A stretch of DNA of 64,000 nt from Citrobacter werkmanii NBRC 105721 (GTDB taxonomy: Bacteria > Pseudomonadota > Gammaproteobacteria > Enterobacterales > Enterobacteriaceae): NCBI GenBank assembly GCA_000759755.1, contig BBMW01000002.1, forward strand, positions 186,001 through 250,000, read 5' to 3'. The notes under the pieces were generated by a model, which was not told the origin of the DNA, did not search any database, and saw only the letters and a program-made list of their open reading frames with translations. Made by a program: the position numbers and the translations under genes. Positions 51,198 through 58,957 of this stretch are shown in pieces (position 1 is the first letter of the stretch; the number at the start of each line of letters is the position of its first letter).

Positions 51198-52355
51198 TTA
51201 CTGAGGTAAAGGGGGATTTGATTCAAGAGGGGAGGGAAGGGCGTGAGCTTTAATGCCTGGACGAATATGCTGGAGACCAGAGACAATTACTCTGTCGCCA
51301 GGGCGTAATCCTGACGTCACCAGCCATTTATCTCCTATCGCTTTTGCGGCCGTGATTTCACGCAACTGGACGATGTTCTCGGCATCGAGAATGAGCGTTG
51401 TCGCTTTGCCGCTGGCGTTGCGGGTGACCGCTTCTTGCGGAACCAACAATACATGGTGCTGGATGCCTTCATTAAGTACAGCAGTAACATACATGCCGGG
51501 TAAAAGAGTATTATCAGGATTTGGGAATATAGCTCTGAGCGTAACTGATCCCGTTGTTTCATCTACTGTGAGGTCAGAGAATTGCAACTTACCCGTGTGG
51601 GCATACCGCTTACCGTTATCAAACTCCAGTAAGGCCGTCACCTGCCCTTGGCTTTGTTCAATTACGCCTTGTTCCATGTCAGTTTTTAGCTTAAGAAAAT
51701 CATTAGCGGACTGGGTAACATCGACATAAACCGGATCAAGTCGTTGAATCGTGACCAGTGCTTGTGCCTGGTTGGCGGTGACTAACGCGCCGATGGTGAC
51801 TGCGGGTTTTCCGCTTAACCCGCTCAGTGGTGAAGTGACGCTGGCATAGTTCAGGTTGATTCTGGCACTTTGTACTGCCGCTTTTGCCACTACGAGGTTT
51901 GCCTGCGCTTCCTTTGCGTTAGCTTGAGCCGTGTCATAGTCCTGTTGGCTGACATAATTTGATTTTAGTAATGTTCTATAACGATCTAACGTTAAACGGC
52001 TGTTATCCGCAGCGGATTGAGCCTTCGCCAGATTACCCTTCGCTCGATCCAGTTCTGCCAGCAAGGGGGCAGAATCAATCTGAAACAACTGCTCTCCTGC
52101 ATTGACCTTACTGCCTTCTTTAAACTGACGACTGAGTATGATTCCACCAACTTGAGGGCGTATCTCGGCAATTTCGAAAGGAACAATGCGCCCTGGTAAT
52201 TTGCTGGTGATATTTATTGATTCAGCCTGCAGAGTAATAACACCCACATCCGGTACTGCGGGTTGTGGAAGCGTATTTTTACTGTCGTCACATCCGCCGA
52301 TGAAGAGAAGATTAAGCAGGCCAATTACCGCGAATTTTCGTTTTATCTGCATCAT
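51198..52355 (-). CDS. mdtE: Periplasmic adaptor of the RND pump, MdtE-like
   Basis: 385 residues from the ATG at 52355, the E. coli length. It is a lipoprotein-type MFP adaptor: a short signal with FIGGC lipobox (Cys at about residue 22), the biotinyl-lipoyl-like GGIILSRQFKEGSKVNAGEQLFQID, a helical hairpin with NYVSQQDYDTAQANAKEAQAN, and the β-barrel DETTGSVTLRAIFPNPD segment. A GTG at 52364 is also possible. It links MdtF to TolC. Confidence 0.9.
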   Translation of the reverse strand: MMQIKRKFAVIGLLNLLFIGGCDDSKNTLPQPAVPDVGVITLQAESINITSKLPGRIVPFEIAEIRPQVGGIILSRQFKEGSKVNAGEQLFQIDSAPLLAELDRAKGNLAKAQSAADNSRLTLDRYRTLLKSNYVSQQDYDTAQANAKEAQANLVVAKAAVQSARINLNYASVTSPLSGLSGKPAVTIGALVTANQAQALVTIQRLDPVYVDVTQSANDFLKLKTDMEQGVIEQSQGQVTALLEFDNGKRYAHTGKLQFSDLTVDETTGSVTLRAIFPNPDNTLLPGMYVTAVLNEGIQHHVLLVPQEAVTRNASGKATTLILDAENIVQLREITAAKAIGDKWLVTSGLRPGDRVIVSGLQHIRPGIKAHALPSPLESNPPLPQ

Positions 52356-52388
52356 ATCGCTCACATAAATTTCACGAGAGTTTGCGGT

Positions 52389-52778
52389 TTATTGACACCA
52401 ATAGGCAATAAACGACGCAACTAAGAAGCCGATATAAACGGCGAGCAAGGAAAACAGTACATGAACGACAATTTCTGTACTGGCCCAGATATAATCTTCG
52501 TTTTGCAAATGTGAAAAAACCTCCTCTGAAAAGGTTGAAAAGGTCGACAGACCACCACATAACCCAGTTGTGATCATCAGTTTAACTGCCGGTGAGAATG
52601 ATGTAAGTCGTGTAAAAAATACCGTAGCAAAGCCAATAATGAACCCAGCAATTATGTTTGAGATGAGAGTACCTGGCGGCAATAAAGGAAAAAAAGCATT
52701 TAATCGCTGAGAGATACCCCAACGTAAAGCACTTCCTATACCGCCACCAATCATAATGGCAACTAATGATGTTAGCAT
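52389..52778 (-). CDS. crcB: Fluoride channel Fluc/CrcB
   Basis: 129 residues with four helices. The Fluc signature is clear: GGGIGSALRWGISQRL, the GTLISNIIAGFIIG helix with the central Asn, and TTGLCGGLSTFSTFSEEV (the conserved Phe box). It is a dual-topology dimeric channel that expels fluoride. It lies within gadE-mdtEF: 47 bases after gadE and 33 before mdtE. Fluoride enters as HF at low pH, which would make its place in an acid island sensible. No fluoride riboswitch is evident. Confidence 0.93.
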   Translation of the reverse strand: MLTSLVAIMIGGGIGSALRWGISQRLNAFFPLLPPGTLISNIIAGFIIGFATVFFTRLTSFSPAVKLMITTGLCGGLSTFSTFSEEVFSHLQNEDYIWASTEIVVHVLFSLLAVYIGFLVASFIAYWCQ

Positions 52779-52825
52779 ATATTCTCAATTTCCTAATTAG
52801 AGTAAAAATATTACTCATTTGCATG

Positions 52826-53356
52826 CTAAAAGTAAGGTGATATTTTTAGAGTGACAAGATCGCTTATTCGCCTAAGCTTTAGCTTAAGCATAATGTTGAA
52901 TTTTTGAATACGCAGCGTCTGCTCAGAGATGTTAAGTGATTGGGTGATGTCATTCATGTTTTGCTGATTGATGATCGAATTAACAAGTTTCAGCTGATTA
53001 TGCGAAAGTGCCACATTCGGTTTCTGATATGAAATTTTTTCATCTATGATGAGTGAGAGCAAGTTCACAAGTGGCTCTTTTCTATTTACAAACAGTAAAG
53101 GCGATGCGCTTTTCAATTTACTAATTTGAAAAGGGGCAAGGATGATGATTCTTTGCACAGCAATGTGATTAAGCAGTCTGACCGTAACTTCATCTATAAT
53201 ATTATTGTGATAAGTATCAATAACTACTCTTACAGTGTGACCGATGTCATTAAAATTAATATCTGAAAGTTGATTGATCTTGATGATTTTTTCCTTTTCC
53301 TGTAGGTGAATAATACCCTGGAAAAGGAAAAAATCCTTTGTGATGATGAAAATCAT
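52826..53356 (-). CDS. gadE: Acid-resistance regulator GadE
   Basis: 176 residues from the ATG at 53356, with AAAGGAG seven bases upstream. It is collinear with E. coli GadE: MIFIITKDFFLFQGIIHLQ, RVVIDTYHNNI, RIIILAPFQISKLKSASPLLF, then the LuxR-type HTH (SHNQLKLVNSIINQQ, LNISEQTLRIQKFNIMLKLKLRR). It heads gadE-crcB-mdtE-mdtF. E. coli GadE activates gad, hde, slp and mdtEF. Its long upstream region (522 bases) is typical of a heavily regulated gadE promoter. Confidence 0.93.
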   Translation of the reverse strand: MIFIITKDFFLFQGIIHLQEKEKIIKINQLSDINFNDIGHTVRVVIDTYHNNIIDEVTVRLLNHIAVQRIIILAPFQISKLKSASPLLFVNRKEPLVNLLSLIIDEKISYQKPNVALSHNQLKLVNSIINQQNMNDITQSLNISEQTLRIQKFNIMLKLKLRRISDLVTLKISPYF

Positions 53357-53512
53357 AACAATGCTCCTTTGGTGCATATATCTAGTTATAATGTTTGTAA
53401 AAATAGGGTTTTACATTAGCGATTGAGGTTGAAGATGCAGGAGATAGTTATTCCATACTATGTTTATTTAATGTTATAAACATAATCTATTTTTCTGATT
53501 AATCCAGATGTA

Positions 53513-53532
53513 AATCTATATAATAATCCTAA
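53513..53532 (-). promoter_or_regulatory. GAD-box-like site upstream of gadE
   Basis: On the minus strand TTAGGATTATTATATAGATT matches 12 of 20 GadE-box positions with an exact TTAGGAT core, about 157 bases before the gadE start. This fits autoregulation. Confidence 0.5.
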
Positions 53533-53598
53533 GTAAAATTCTCAGTGCTATGAAATAATTGGTTTTTATATTTTGGTATAAGAAAATTCCTGGCGAAA

Positions 53599-53619
53599 AT
53601 ACCAATTAGATATTGGTAT
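53599..53619. promoter_or_regulatory. Palindromic operator candidate upstream of gadE
   Basis: ATACCAAT, five bases and ATTGGTAT form a perfect inverted repeat, with another TTGGTAT 19 bases to the left (53573–53579). The spacing suits a dimeric regulator, or the RNA could fold here. The binding protein is unknown. Confidence 0.45.
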
Positions 53620-53682
53620 GAAATATTATGTTTTATGTTATCCAGGATTAATTTATATAAAGCTAACTTGTAGAATATCTTC

Positions 53683-53775
53683 TGGAACATTAGGATAAAT
53701 ATGTCACTTGTATTGGTGACGAACTTGAGACTCCTATACAGACTTTTGCTGGCGATAACTTCGCCAGCTTTTTTT
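53683..53775 (+). ncRNA. Candidate structured small RNA opposite the gadE leader
   Basis: The 3' end is a strong intrinsic terminator, GCTGGCGA/TCGCCAGC around TAACT with TTTTTTT (53748–53775), but no plus-strand gene precedes it for over 5 kb. A second hairpin, GTCAC/GTGAC around TTGTATTG, lies at 53703–53720. The 5' end is a guess from a weak TTAATT–17–TAGAAT promoter. E. coli carries an antisense RNA (ArrS) in the comparable gadE leader. Similarity was not tested. Confidence 0.5.
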
Positions 53776-53878
53776 ATTTATATTCAACAAGATAAAAGGT
53801 GAGCGATATATGCGGTAATGCCTGGGAACGTAGATTTCCAGGCATTGAAGAGTATGGACAGAAGAAAATTATCGAATG

Positions 53879-54472
53879 TTAAGGAGACAGTGTTTTCTCT
53901 ACTTCTAGTGGTGGATCGTACCATCCCCAACCGGGATACATCATACCATTCCAGTCGGCTGGCCAAACTGGCCCAATACCGTAGTCAAAACCTGGTGCCG
54001 GCATAATACGCGTTTCTTCTTGCCACACCTGATAACCAACAATATTCATTGTAACAAAAGGATAGATGGAATTACCAACCCGGCCAGTACGACTCCCCGT
54101 CAGGTTGCCCAGTACGGTAACATAGTGATTGCGAAAGTTAACCGGATCGAGAAACATTAAGCTTTTGGCCAGTATCCGTCCCTGATATTGTGCCCCAATT
54201 TCTGGCTGCGCATTATAATTAAGCGGCAGTACAGCTATTTCGAGCAACGTTTCTTGAGGCTGATTAACGACATTAATAACGAGGCCTCCTAGTCGAACCT
54301 GTTGTCCAACATAGAGGCCAGGGGTTTGCTTCAGTTTTAGAAAATCTTTTTGCAAGTCTGGTTGATTATTACCTTTAATCGATGCAGGAATAGTGCTACA
54401 ACCAGAGAGAAAAAGTGTAATCGCGGTGAGCGCGATATATGATAATTTCCCAGAGGTATAAACCTTTAACAT
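53879..54472 (-). CDS. slp: Outer-membrane lipoprotein Slp
   Basis: 197 residues. The lipobox FLSGC sits after a hydrophobic signal (Cys at about residue 25). The Slp pattern follows: STIPASIKGNNQPDLQKDF, GLYVGQQVRLGGLVINVVN, LLEIAVLPL and FLDPVNFRNHYVTVLG. It is a starvation- and acid-induced lipoprotein of the GadE-controlled acid island. AAGGAGG precedes the start. The E. coli neighbour dctR is missing. Confidence 0.93.
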   Translation of the reverse strand: MLKVYTSGKLSYIALTAITLFLSGCSTIPASIKGNNQPDLQKDFLKLKQTPGLYVGQQVRLGGLVINVVNQPQETLLEIAVLPLNYNAQPEIGAQYQGRILAKSLMFLDPVNFRNHYVTVLGNLTGSRTGRVGNSIYPFVTMNIVGYQVWQEETRIMPAPGFDYGIGPVWPADWNGMMYPGWGWYDPPLEVEKTLSP

Positions 54473-54606
54473 ATCACCTCCTTAAATAGATTAAATGTAG
54501 GTTAAATAGAACAGGCTTATAATAAAATTACACGACTCTCCCTTATCAGGAGAATCGAGTTTTCAGGTAGGAATAATTTATAAATGACTTATTTGTATCA
54601 TGGCAT

Positions 54607-54861
54607 TTAGTTGTAAATGTCCGCATTGATAGTTTTGTGTTCAGCATGTCCTTCAGTTGATGTAATTACGTAGTATTTGCCACCTTTTTCATCTACTTTT
54701 TTGCTGAGCCCATCGTCAGTCATTGTGAATCCATCTTCAGTTACGCTAATCTCTCCTATTTTGGTATATTTGCTTGCCTGTTCTGGTGTAATTTGCTCTG
54801 CGGCATATGCTGAAAATGCGATTACCGAACCTAACAATACAATGATACTAATTTTTTTCAT
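54607..54861 (-). CDS. DUF1471 (YhcN/BhsA/McbA-type) periplasmic protein
   Basis: 84 residues with a signal peptide (MKKISIIVLLGSVIAFSAYA). The mature part fits the DUF1471 pattern: KIGEISVTEDGFTMTDDG, a short helix, KVDEKGGKYYVITSTEG, then TINADIYN. Such proteins are small stress- and acid-induced periplasmic or outer-membrane factors. It follows slp's promoter region on the same strand, and a GAD-box-like site lies 149 bases upstream, so membership of the acid regulon is inferred. Confidence 0.8.
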   Translation of the reverse strand: MKKISIIVLLGSVIAFSAYAAEQITPEQASKYTKIGEISVTEDGFTMTDDGLSKKVDEKGGKYYVITSTEGHAEHKTINADIYN

Positions 54862-55390
54862 AAGTTGATTCTCTTATAGAGTAATGGTGAACATTAATTA
54901 TGTTAGATAACTTATTTTTTTATTCAATGTAAAAGTGAGCTTATTACCGATGCCACGTTTCTAGAGGTGATTAATTAGTTGATCTAAATATGTTTTTTGA
55001 TGAATTGTTGTTTAATATAATAATCCTAACGCTGGATTCCAGTTACGATCTGCAAAGAATATCGATTGTTTTCTCTATGAACTAATTATACCCGCAGGGG
55101 CAATTAAGATTTCAGCTGATTACTGAGGCTTTCCCGTTAGCGGTCCTGGACAGGAACAATAATTACGTTATTTGGATGAAAAGAACAATATTCTATAAAT
55201 TATTAAATCGCAAAATATAGATCTGAAATTATTGATAGGATAGGTTTTTGTTCTGTGTCGCGTAATCAAATAGAGGTATTCTTTCTGATATTAAACCTAA
55301 AAATACCCATCCTTCTTTTTAAAAATTTTAAAGTGCAGCTATGTCACGCCGATAACCATGACGAAAATATGGATAAGGGAGGTAAGTGGC
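54862..55390. other. AT-rich region between the DUF1471 gene and the chemoreceptor
   Basis: 529 bases with no supported gene. It holds the divergent promoters and a GAD-box-like site at 55010–55029. A GC-richer patch near 55120–55165 (CTTTCCCGTTAGCGGTCCTGG) stands out but was not identified. Confidence 0.4.
55010..55029 (-). promoter_or_regulatory. GAD-box-like site upstream of the DUF1471 gene
   Basis: On the minus strand TTAGGATTATTATATTAAAC matches the GadE box at 15 of 20 positions, the best in the window. It shares its first 16 bases with the gadE-upstream site. Confidence 0.55.
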
Positions 55391-57289
55391 ATGTGGTGGG
55401 TTTATCGAATGCCGATGAAAATGAAGTTAATAATCGCGCTGCAACCACTATTATTGGCGTTATGTTGGTTTGCTGGTTCAGGAATATGGACGCGCATCGA
55501 AACAGAACGACAGATGGAGAATATTGCCCAACTGACAGCCCTCGCACGCAGTGCCGGAAATGTGGTGCATGAACTGCAAAAAGAGCGTGGAATGAGTGTC
55601 GGATTTCTTGGGGCCGAAGGGAAGACGTTCAAAGATGAACTAAATGCGCAACGGGCGTTAACCGATCGCGAGATCGAGATATTTGTGCGTTCGCTGTCCG
55701 ATACTGCCTTACAGGCAGGGGATGTGACCAACTCTGTCGCCGCGTTTAAGAAAAATATTCTGTCGCTGGCGACAATTCGGGAAAAGGTGACGCAATTGGG
55801 TCTGCCAGCCTCTGAGGTGGTTAAGTTTTATACTAGCGTTATTGCTGATGTACTGCATTTTGTTGGCCGGTTGGGGACGTTGACGGATTCCGGCGAGATG
55901 GCGAATTCATTTGCAGCCTACTACAACTTGCTGAATTTGAAGGAGCAAGCGGGCATTGAGCGAGCGCTGCTGTCAAATATCTTTTCCTCTGGTCATTTCG
56001 CCGACGGACAATTACATCAGCTTAGCGATGTGGTCAGTAAACAGAATGTCTGGCTGGCACAATCATTGCGCCTGAGTTCACCTGAACAGGCCGCCATGCT
56101 GAAAAGTCGCTTACAATCCACCGAAGCTACACAAGCGCTTTCATTACGCGAAGCCGCGTTTAGCCATGCGGCGAACGGTGGATTTGACGTCGATCCTACT
56201 GTCTGGTTTAAGGTACAAACCCAGCGTATTGAAGTGATGCGACAGATAGAAAATGTGGCGGCGAATCTTCTATGGGAGAGTGCGATAAAACTCGCGCAGG
56301 ATGCACGTAAGAACTGGCAGATATATATGGCCGTGAGCCTGCTGGCGCTACTGGCATCATTGGCGTTCGCCGGGGCCATCGCACTCAATATGCACCGTCA
56401 GTTCAGCGACACGCTAAGCAAGATTGCGGGTATGAACGGCGATCTGACTCAACGTCTGGCGACGCCAGGGAAAGACGAGCTTTCTTCACTCAATCGCGCC
56501 TATAACACGATGCTGGAAAATATTCAGCACATCGTACAGGAGATAAAACAAGGCTCTCTGGTGCTGTACGATGCCAGCAGCAGTATCACGGCGGGAAATC
56601 AGGATCTGGCCCAGCGCACCGATGAACAGGCCGCATCGATTGTAGAAGCCGTGGCCAGTATGGAACAGCTCTCGACGACGATTACGCAAACGGCGGACAA
56701 TGCCCGCGAAGCGGAGCTCCTGACAATAAGATTGGAAAAAGAGGTTCGCCAGGCAAGTAACGTCGCCAGCGCGGCAAACCAGAGTATGGGAGAGATTCGC
56801 TCCTCCAGTGAGAAAATCTCAAATATCGTTACTTCAATTGATGATATTTCCTTTCAGACGAATTTGCTGGCGCTGAATGCAGCTGTTGAAGCGGCACGCG
56901 CCGGAGAGATGGGCAGGGGGTTTGCGGTAGTTGCCAGTGAAGTGCGTAACCTTTCACAGCGCTGTGCTAAAGAAGCGAATCAGATCCGTGAGCTGGTGGC
57001 GCAGAATATGGTAAAAATCAGCGAGGGCGTTGAGCGGGTTACAGCGTCAGCTACCGCGCTAAAAGCGGCGGCGGATAATACCACCAGTATGAAGCAATAT
57101 ATCGGCGATATCGCCCGGGTGGCGACGGAACAATCGCTGGGTGTTTCCCAGATAAACCAGGCGTTGAGACCCATGGAGCAGGTCACGCAGCAAAACGCGG
57201 CGTTGGTTTCTCAGGCCGCGAATGACAGCCAGCGGCTGGATAATCTCTCCGTAACCATGAGGGATCTGGTTAATCGTTTTGTTGTCTGA
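55391..57289 (+). CDS. Methyl-accepting chemotaxis protein with NIT sensor domain
   Basis: 632 residues from the ATG at 55391, preceded by GGGAGG at correct spacing. Its parts in order are TM1 (about 9–30), a periplasmic NIT-type helical domain with VVHELQKERGMSVGFLG, TM2 (about 298–322), HAMP, and the methyl-accepting domain with the hairpin tip SFQTNLLALNAAVEAARAGEMG. It ends in RFVV and lacks the NWETF CheR-docking pentapeptide. The NIT domain suggests nitrate/nitrite or a small anion as ligand (inference). Confidence 0.92.
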   Translation: MWWVYRMPMKMKLIIALQPLLLALCWFAGSGIWTRIETERQMENIAQLTALARSAGNVVHELQKERGMSVGFLGAEGKTFKDELNAQRALTDREIEIFVRSLSDTALQAGDVTNSVAAFKKNILSLATIREKVTQLGLPASEVVKFYTSVIADVLHFVGRLGTLTDSGEMANSFAAYYNLLNLKEQAGIERALLSNIFSSGHFADGQLHQLSDVVSKQNVWLAQSLRLSSPEQAAMLKSRLQSTEATQALSLREAAFSHAANGGFDVDPTVWFKVQTQRIEVMRQIENVAANLLWESAIKLAQDARKNWQIYMAVSLLALLASLAFAGAIALNMHRQFSDTLSKIAGMNGDLTQRLATPGKDELSSLNRAYNTMLENIQHIVQEIKQGSLVLYDASSSITAGNQDLAQRTDEQAASIVEAVASMEQLSTTITQTADNAREAELLTIRLEKEVRQASNVASAANQSMGEIRSSSEKISNIVTSIDDISFQTNLLALNAAVEAARAGEMGRGFAVVASEVRNLSQRCAKEANQIRELVAQNMVKISEGVERVTASATALKAAADNTTSMKQYIGDIARVATEQSLGVSQINQALRPMEQVTQQNAALVSQAANDSQRLDNLSVTMRDLVNRFVV

Positions 57290-57302
57290 CATAAAACCGC
57301 TA

Positions 57303-57332
57303 TCCCGATCCGGCAAAGGTGTCGGATCGGGA
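57303..57332 (+). terminator. First hairpin after the chemoreceptor gene
   Basis: TCCCGATCCG and CGGATCGGGA pair perfectly around GCAAAGGTGT, 14 bases after the stop. It lacks a following T-run, so the next hairpin may do the terminating. Confidence 0.6.
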
Positions 57333-57333
57333 G

Positions 57334-57364
57334 GGCTCATTACCTCAGGATGAGCCTTATTCTA
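57334..57364 (+). terminator. Second hairpin after the chemoreceptor gene
   Basis: GGCTCAT and ATGAGCC form a stem around TACCTCAGG, followed by TTATTCTATT. It separates the chemoreceptor from the convergent DUF1062 gene. Confidence 0.65.
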
Positions 57365-57973
57365 TTAACGTAGCGCCAAAACCACCCTTCGCCGGGCATA
57401 CAACGTTATCGCAGACAAGTGAAAATCGACATTTGCTGTCCGTAACGTTCGGGATTTGAGTTCTTTCATGGTGATACCACGAATATGACCTTCATCTATC
57501 AGTTTCTTAATCTCCGCTGTGCTGAGTAAAAGCTGGCGCTTTAATATCGATAGCGCACTGATCTGAAAAGCACAGGTAAGCCTGATGCTGACGGCGAAGT
57601 GCTGGTCAATGTTGATGCTGGCCTGCCATTGCTCCTGAACACAAAAATCAGGCTTACCCGCAAGCTCAGCGTTGTTTCGGCTCAGAGTGGCTTTATCATG
57701 AGAATAATAGTGAACCGTACTGGCATCGTTCGTGATAAACCGATGGTACAGCTCTCGATTAATTTTGCTGATGTGAAACCGTGAGAACAGCGAGATATTC
57801 CACGTATATTCACAATGCGTGCATTTATAAATGCTCCAGATATCGAGCACTTTTTTTTGTGAATTAACCCTGAAGGCACCGGAAGGTGCAAACTCGCGTT
57901 TTATATTGCATGCGGGACAGCGTTTGGTAATACGCTGGTACCCGGCAGGAGTGACAGTCCATGTGACTTTCAT
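57365..57973 (-). CDS. DUF1062 family protein
   Basis: 202 residues. The N-terminal zinc ribbon has CPAC (about residue 19) and CTHC (about residue 51) pairs. FRVNSQKKVLDIWSIYKC and the TWNISLFSR segment follow, and this combination fits DUF1062. The C-terminal half may hold an HTH (STAEIKKLIDEGHIRGI). The function is unknown. It is alone between convergent neighbours and moderately AT-rich. Confidence 0.75.
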   Translation of the reverse strand: MKVTWTVTPAGYQRITKRCPACNIKREFAPSGAFRVNSQKKVLDIWSIYKCTHCEYTWNISLFSRFHISKINRELYHRFITNDASTVHYYSHDKATLSRNNAELAGKPDFCVQEQWQASINIDQHFAVSIRLTCAFQISALSILKRQLLLSTAEIKKLIDEGHIRGITMKELKSRTLRTANVDFHLSAITLYARRRVVLALR

Positions 57974-58253
57974 ACCGTACCTTTTTTAACCCAAATAAAT
58001 TCGGATCCGTATTGAACGAACCATCGTTTTTATATGAGAAAAATATTTGTTAGATATTTTTCAGTGGGTTAAGAAAAGATTTCTAACACGGTGACCCTGT
58101 CCGCCAGCCAATGAATTCCGTGAGATTAGCAGTGTGATAACAATTAAGTATATGAGTTGAGTCAATATTCGTTATGTTGCCGGGCTTTCGGTAGTCGTCT
58201 GTCGCTGGTAAAGTGAGCAGCAAATACCGAATGTGGCCAGAAGGGAATGCCGT

Positions 58254-58886
58254 GTGAGCGGACGTATTGATTATCAGGCTGAAAAGTACAGCTTTACAGA
58301 GGCTGCTGAAAGTTCTCGTCTTACCGGCCAATGGGCTGACGTCATTGCGGAATGTCGGGAAATGAAGGCCGGCCCGGAAGAGCGTTTGCGTATTGCCTTA
58401 CTGAACGTGGACTATGTGACCAGCTTTGAGCTGCCTTTTCGGTTGTTATTACTTCGCACCCCGCAATTGATTGCCAGCGTGCGTGACGCGCTACAGCTTA
58501 GCCAGAAAAACGTCATCTTCAATGGTAAACGCTTTGGGTGTGTATATACCCTGAAAGCGAGCCTTGACGGTATACCGGATGAATTTCAGTACCGGCTGTC
58601 GCATCGTATCCGGCGCATAGATCCAGAAGGGTTGACCGAAGCCCCTTACCAGCAGATCGCAAAAGCGGTGAAATCTCCACGGGAACGCCTGAAGATGGCG
58701 CTCGAATCAGGACTGGATGTCACGGCGTTGGACGGACTTTTCTGGTTTGGCAGCCAGCGTATAGCGGCTGACGTACTGAGGTTGCGAAAATCAGGGATGC
58801 GGGTAGCGACGGGCCAGACATTGGTGTCTGATAATCTCACTGCAACAGTGAGAAATGTTCCGTTTTATCGCCTGGCACAGGGTTAA
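58254..58886 (+). CDS. Hypothetical protein with C-terminal HTH_39-like domain
   Basis: 210 residues from the GTG at 58254, with AAGGGA upstream. An earlier in-frame GTG at 58233 is possible. The N-terminus is charged and helical. The C-terminal region resembles the winged-helix pattern found in phage and plasmid proteins (ERLKMALESGLDVTALDGLFWFGSQRIAADVLRLRKSGMRV). It lies just beyond argW, a classic integration site, so it may be a remnant of an integrated element. No function is assigned. Confidence 0.65.
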   Translation: MSGRIDYQAEKYSFTEAAESSRLTGQWADVIAECREMKAGPEERLRIALLNVDYVTSFELPFRLLLLRTPQLIASVRDALQLSQKNVIFNGKRFGCVYTLKASLDGIPDEFQYRLSHRIRRIDPEGLTEAPYQQIAKAVKSPRERLKMALESGLDVTALDGLFWFGSQRIAADVLRLRKSGMRVATGQTLVSDNLTATVRNVPFYRLAQG

Positions 58887-58957
58887 GCTGAAGAGACATT
58901 TTTCTGCCGTTTTGGGTCACAAGATAAAGGGTTTTTAGCAGAGGATATGAGCGTTCA

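Larger units (their letters stand above)
53357..53878. other. Long gadE leader and promoter region
   Basis: 522 bases between gadE and slp, strongly AT-rich. It holds a GAD-box-like site (53513–53532), three TTGGTAT copies forming a perfect inverted repeat at 53599–53619, and a plus-strand hairpin-plus-T-run at 53748. The E. coli gadE leader is also long and multi-promoter. Exact promoters were not assigned. Confidence 0.6.

Noticed and set aside
52779-52825. Fluoride riboswitch before crcB
   Set aside because: Only 47 bases separate gadE from crcB and no fluoride aptamer core (GGCGAUGG-type) is visible.
54531-54556. Possible terminator between slp and the DUF1471 gene
   Set aside because: The stem has a mismatch and neither strand has a convincing T-run beside it.
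35417-58953. Prophage or transposon structure for the accessory segment
   Set aside because: No integrase, transposase, terminal inverted repeats or phage structural genes were recognised; only the argW end hints at integration.
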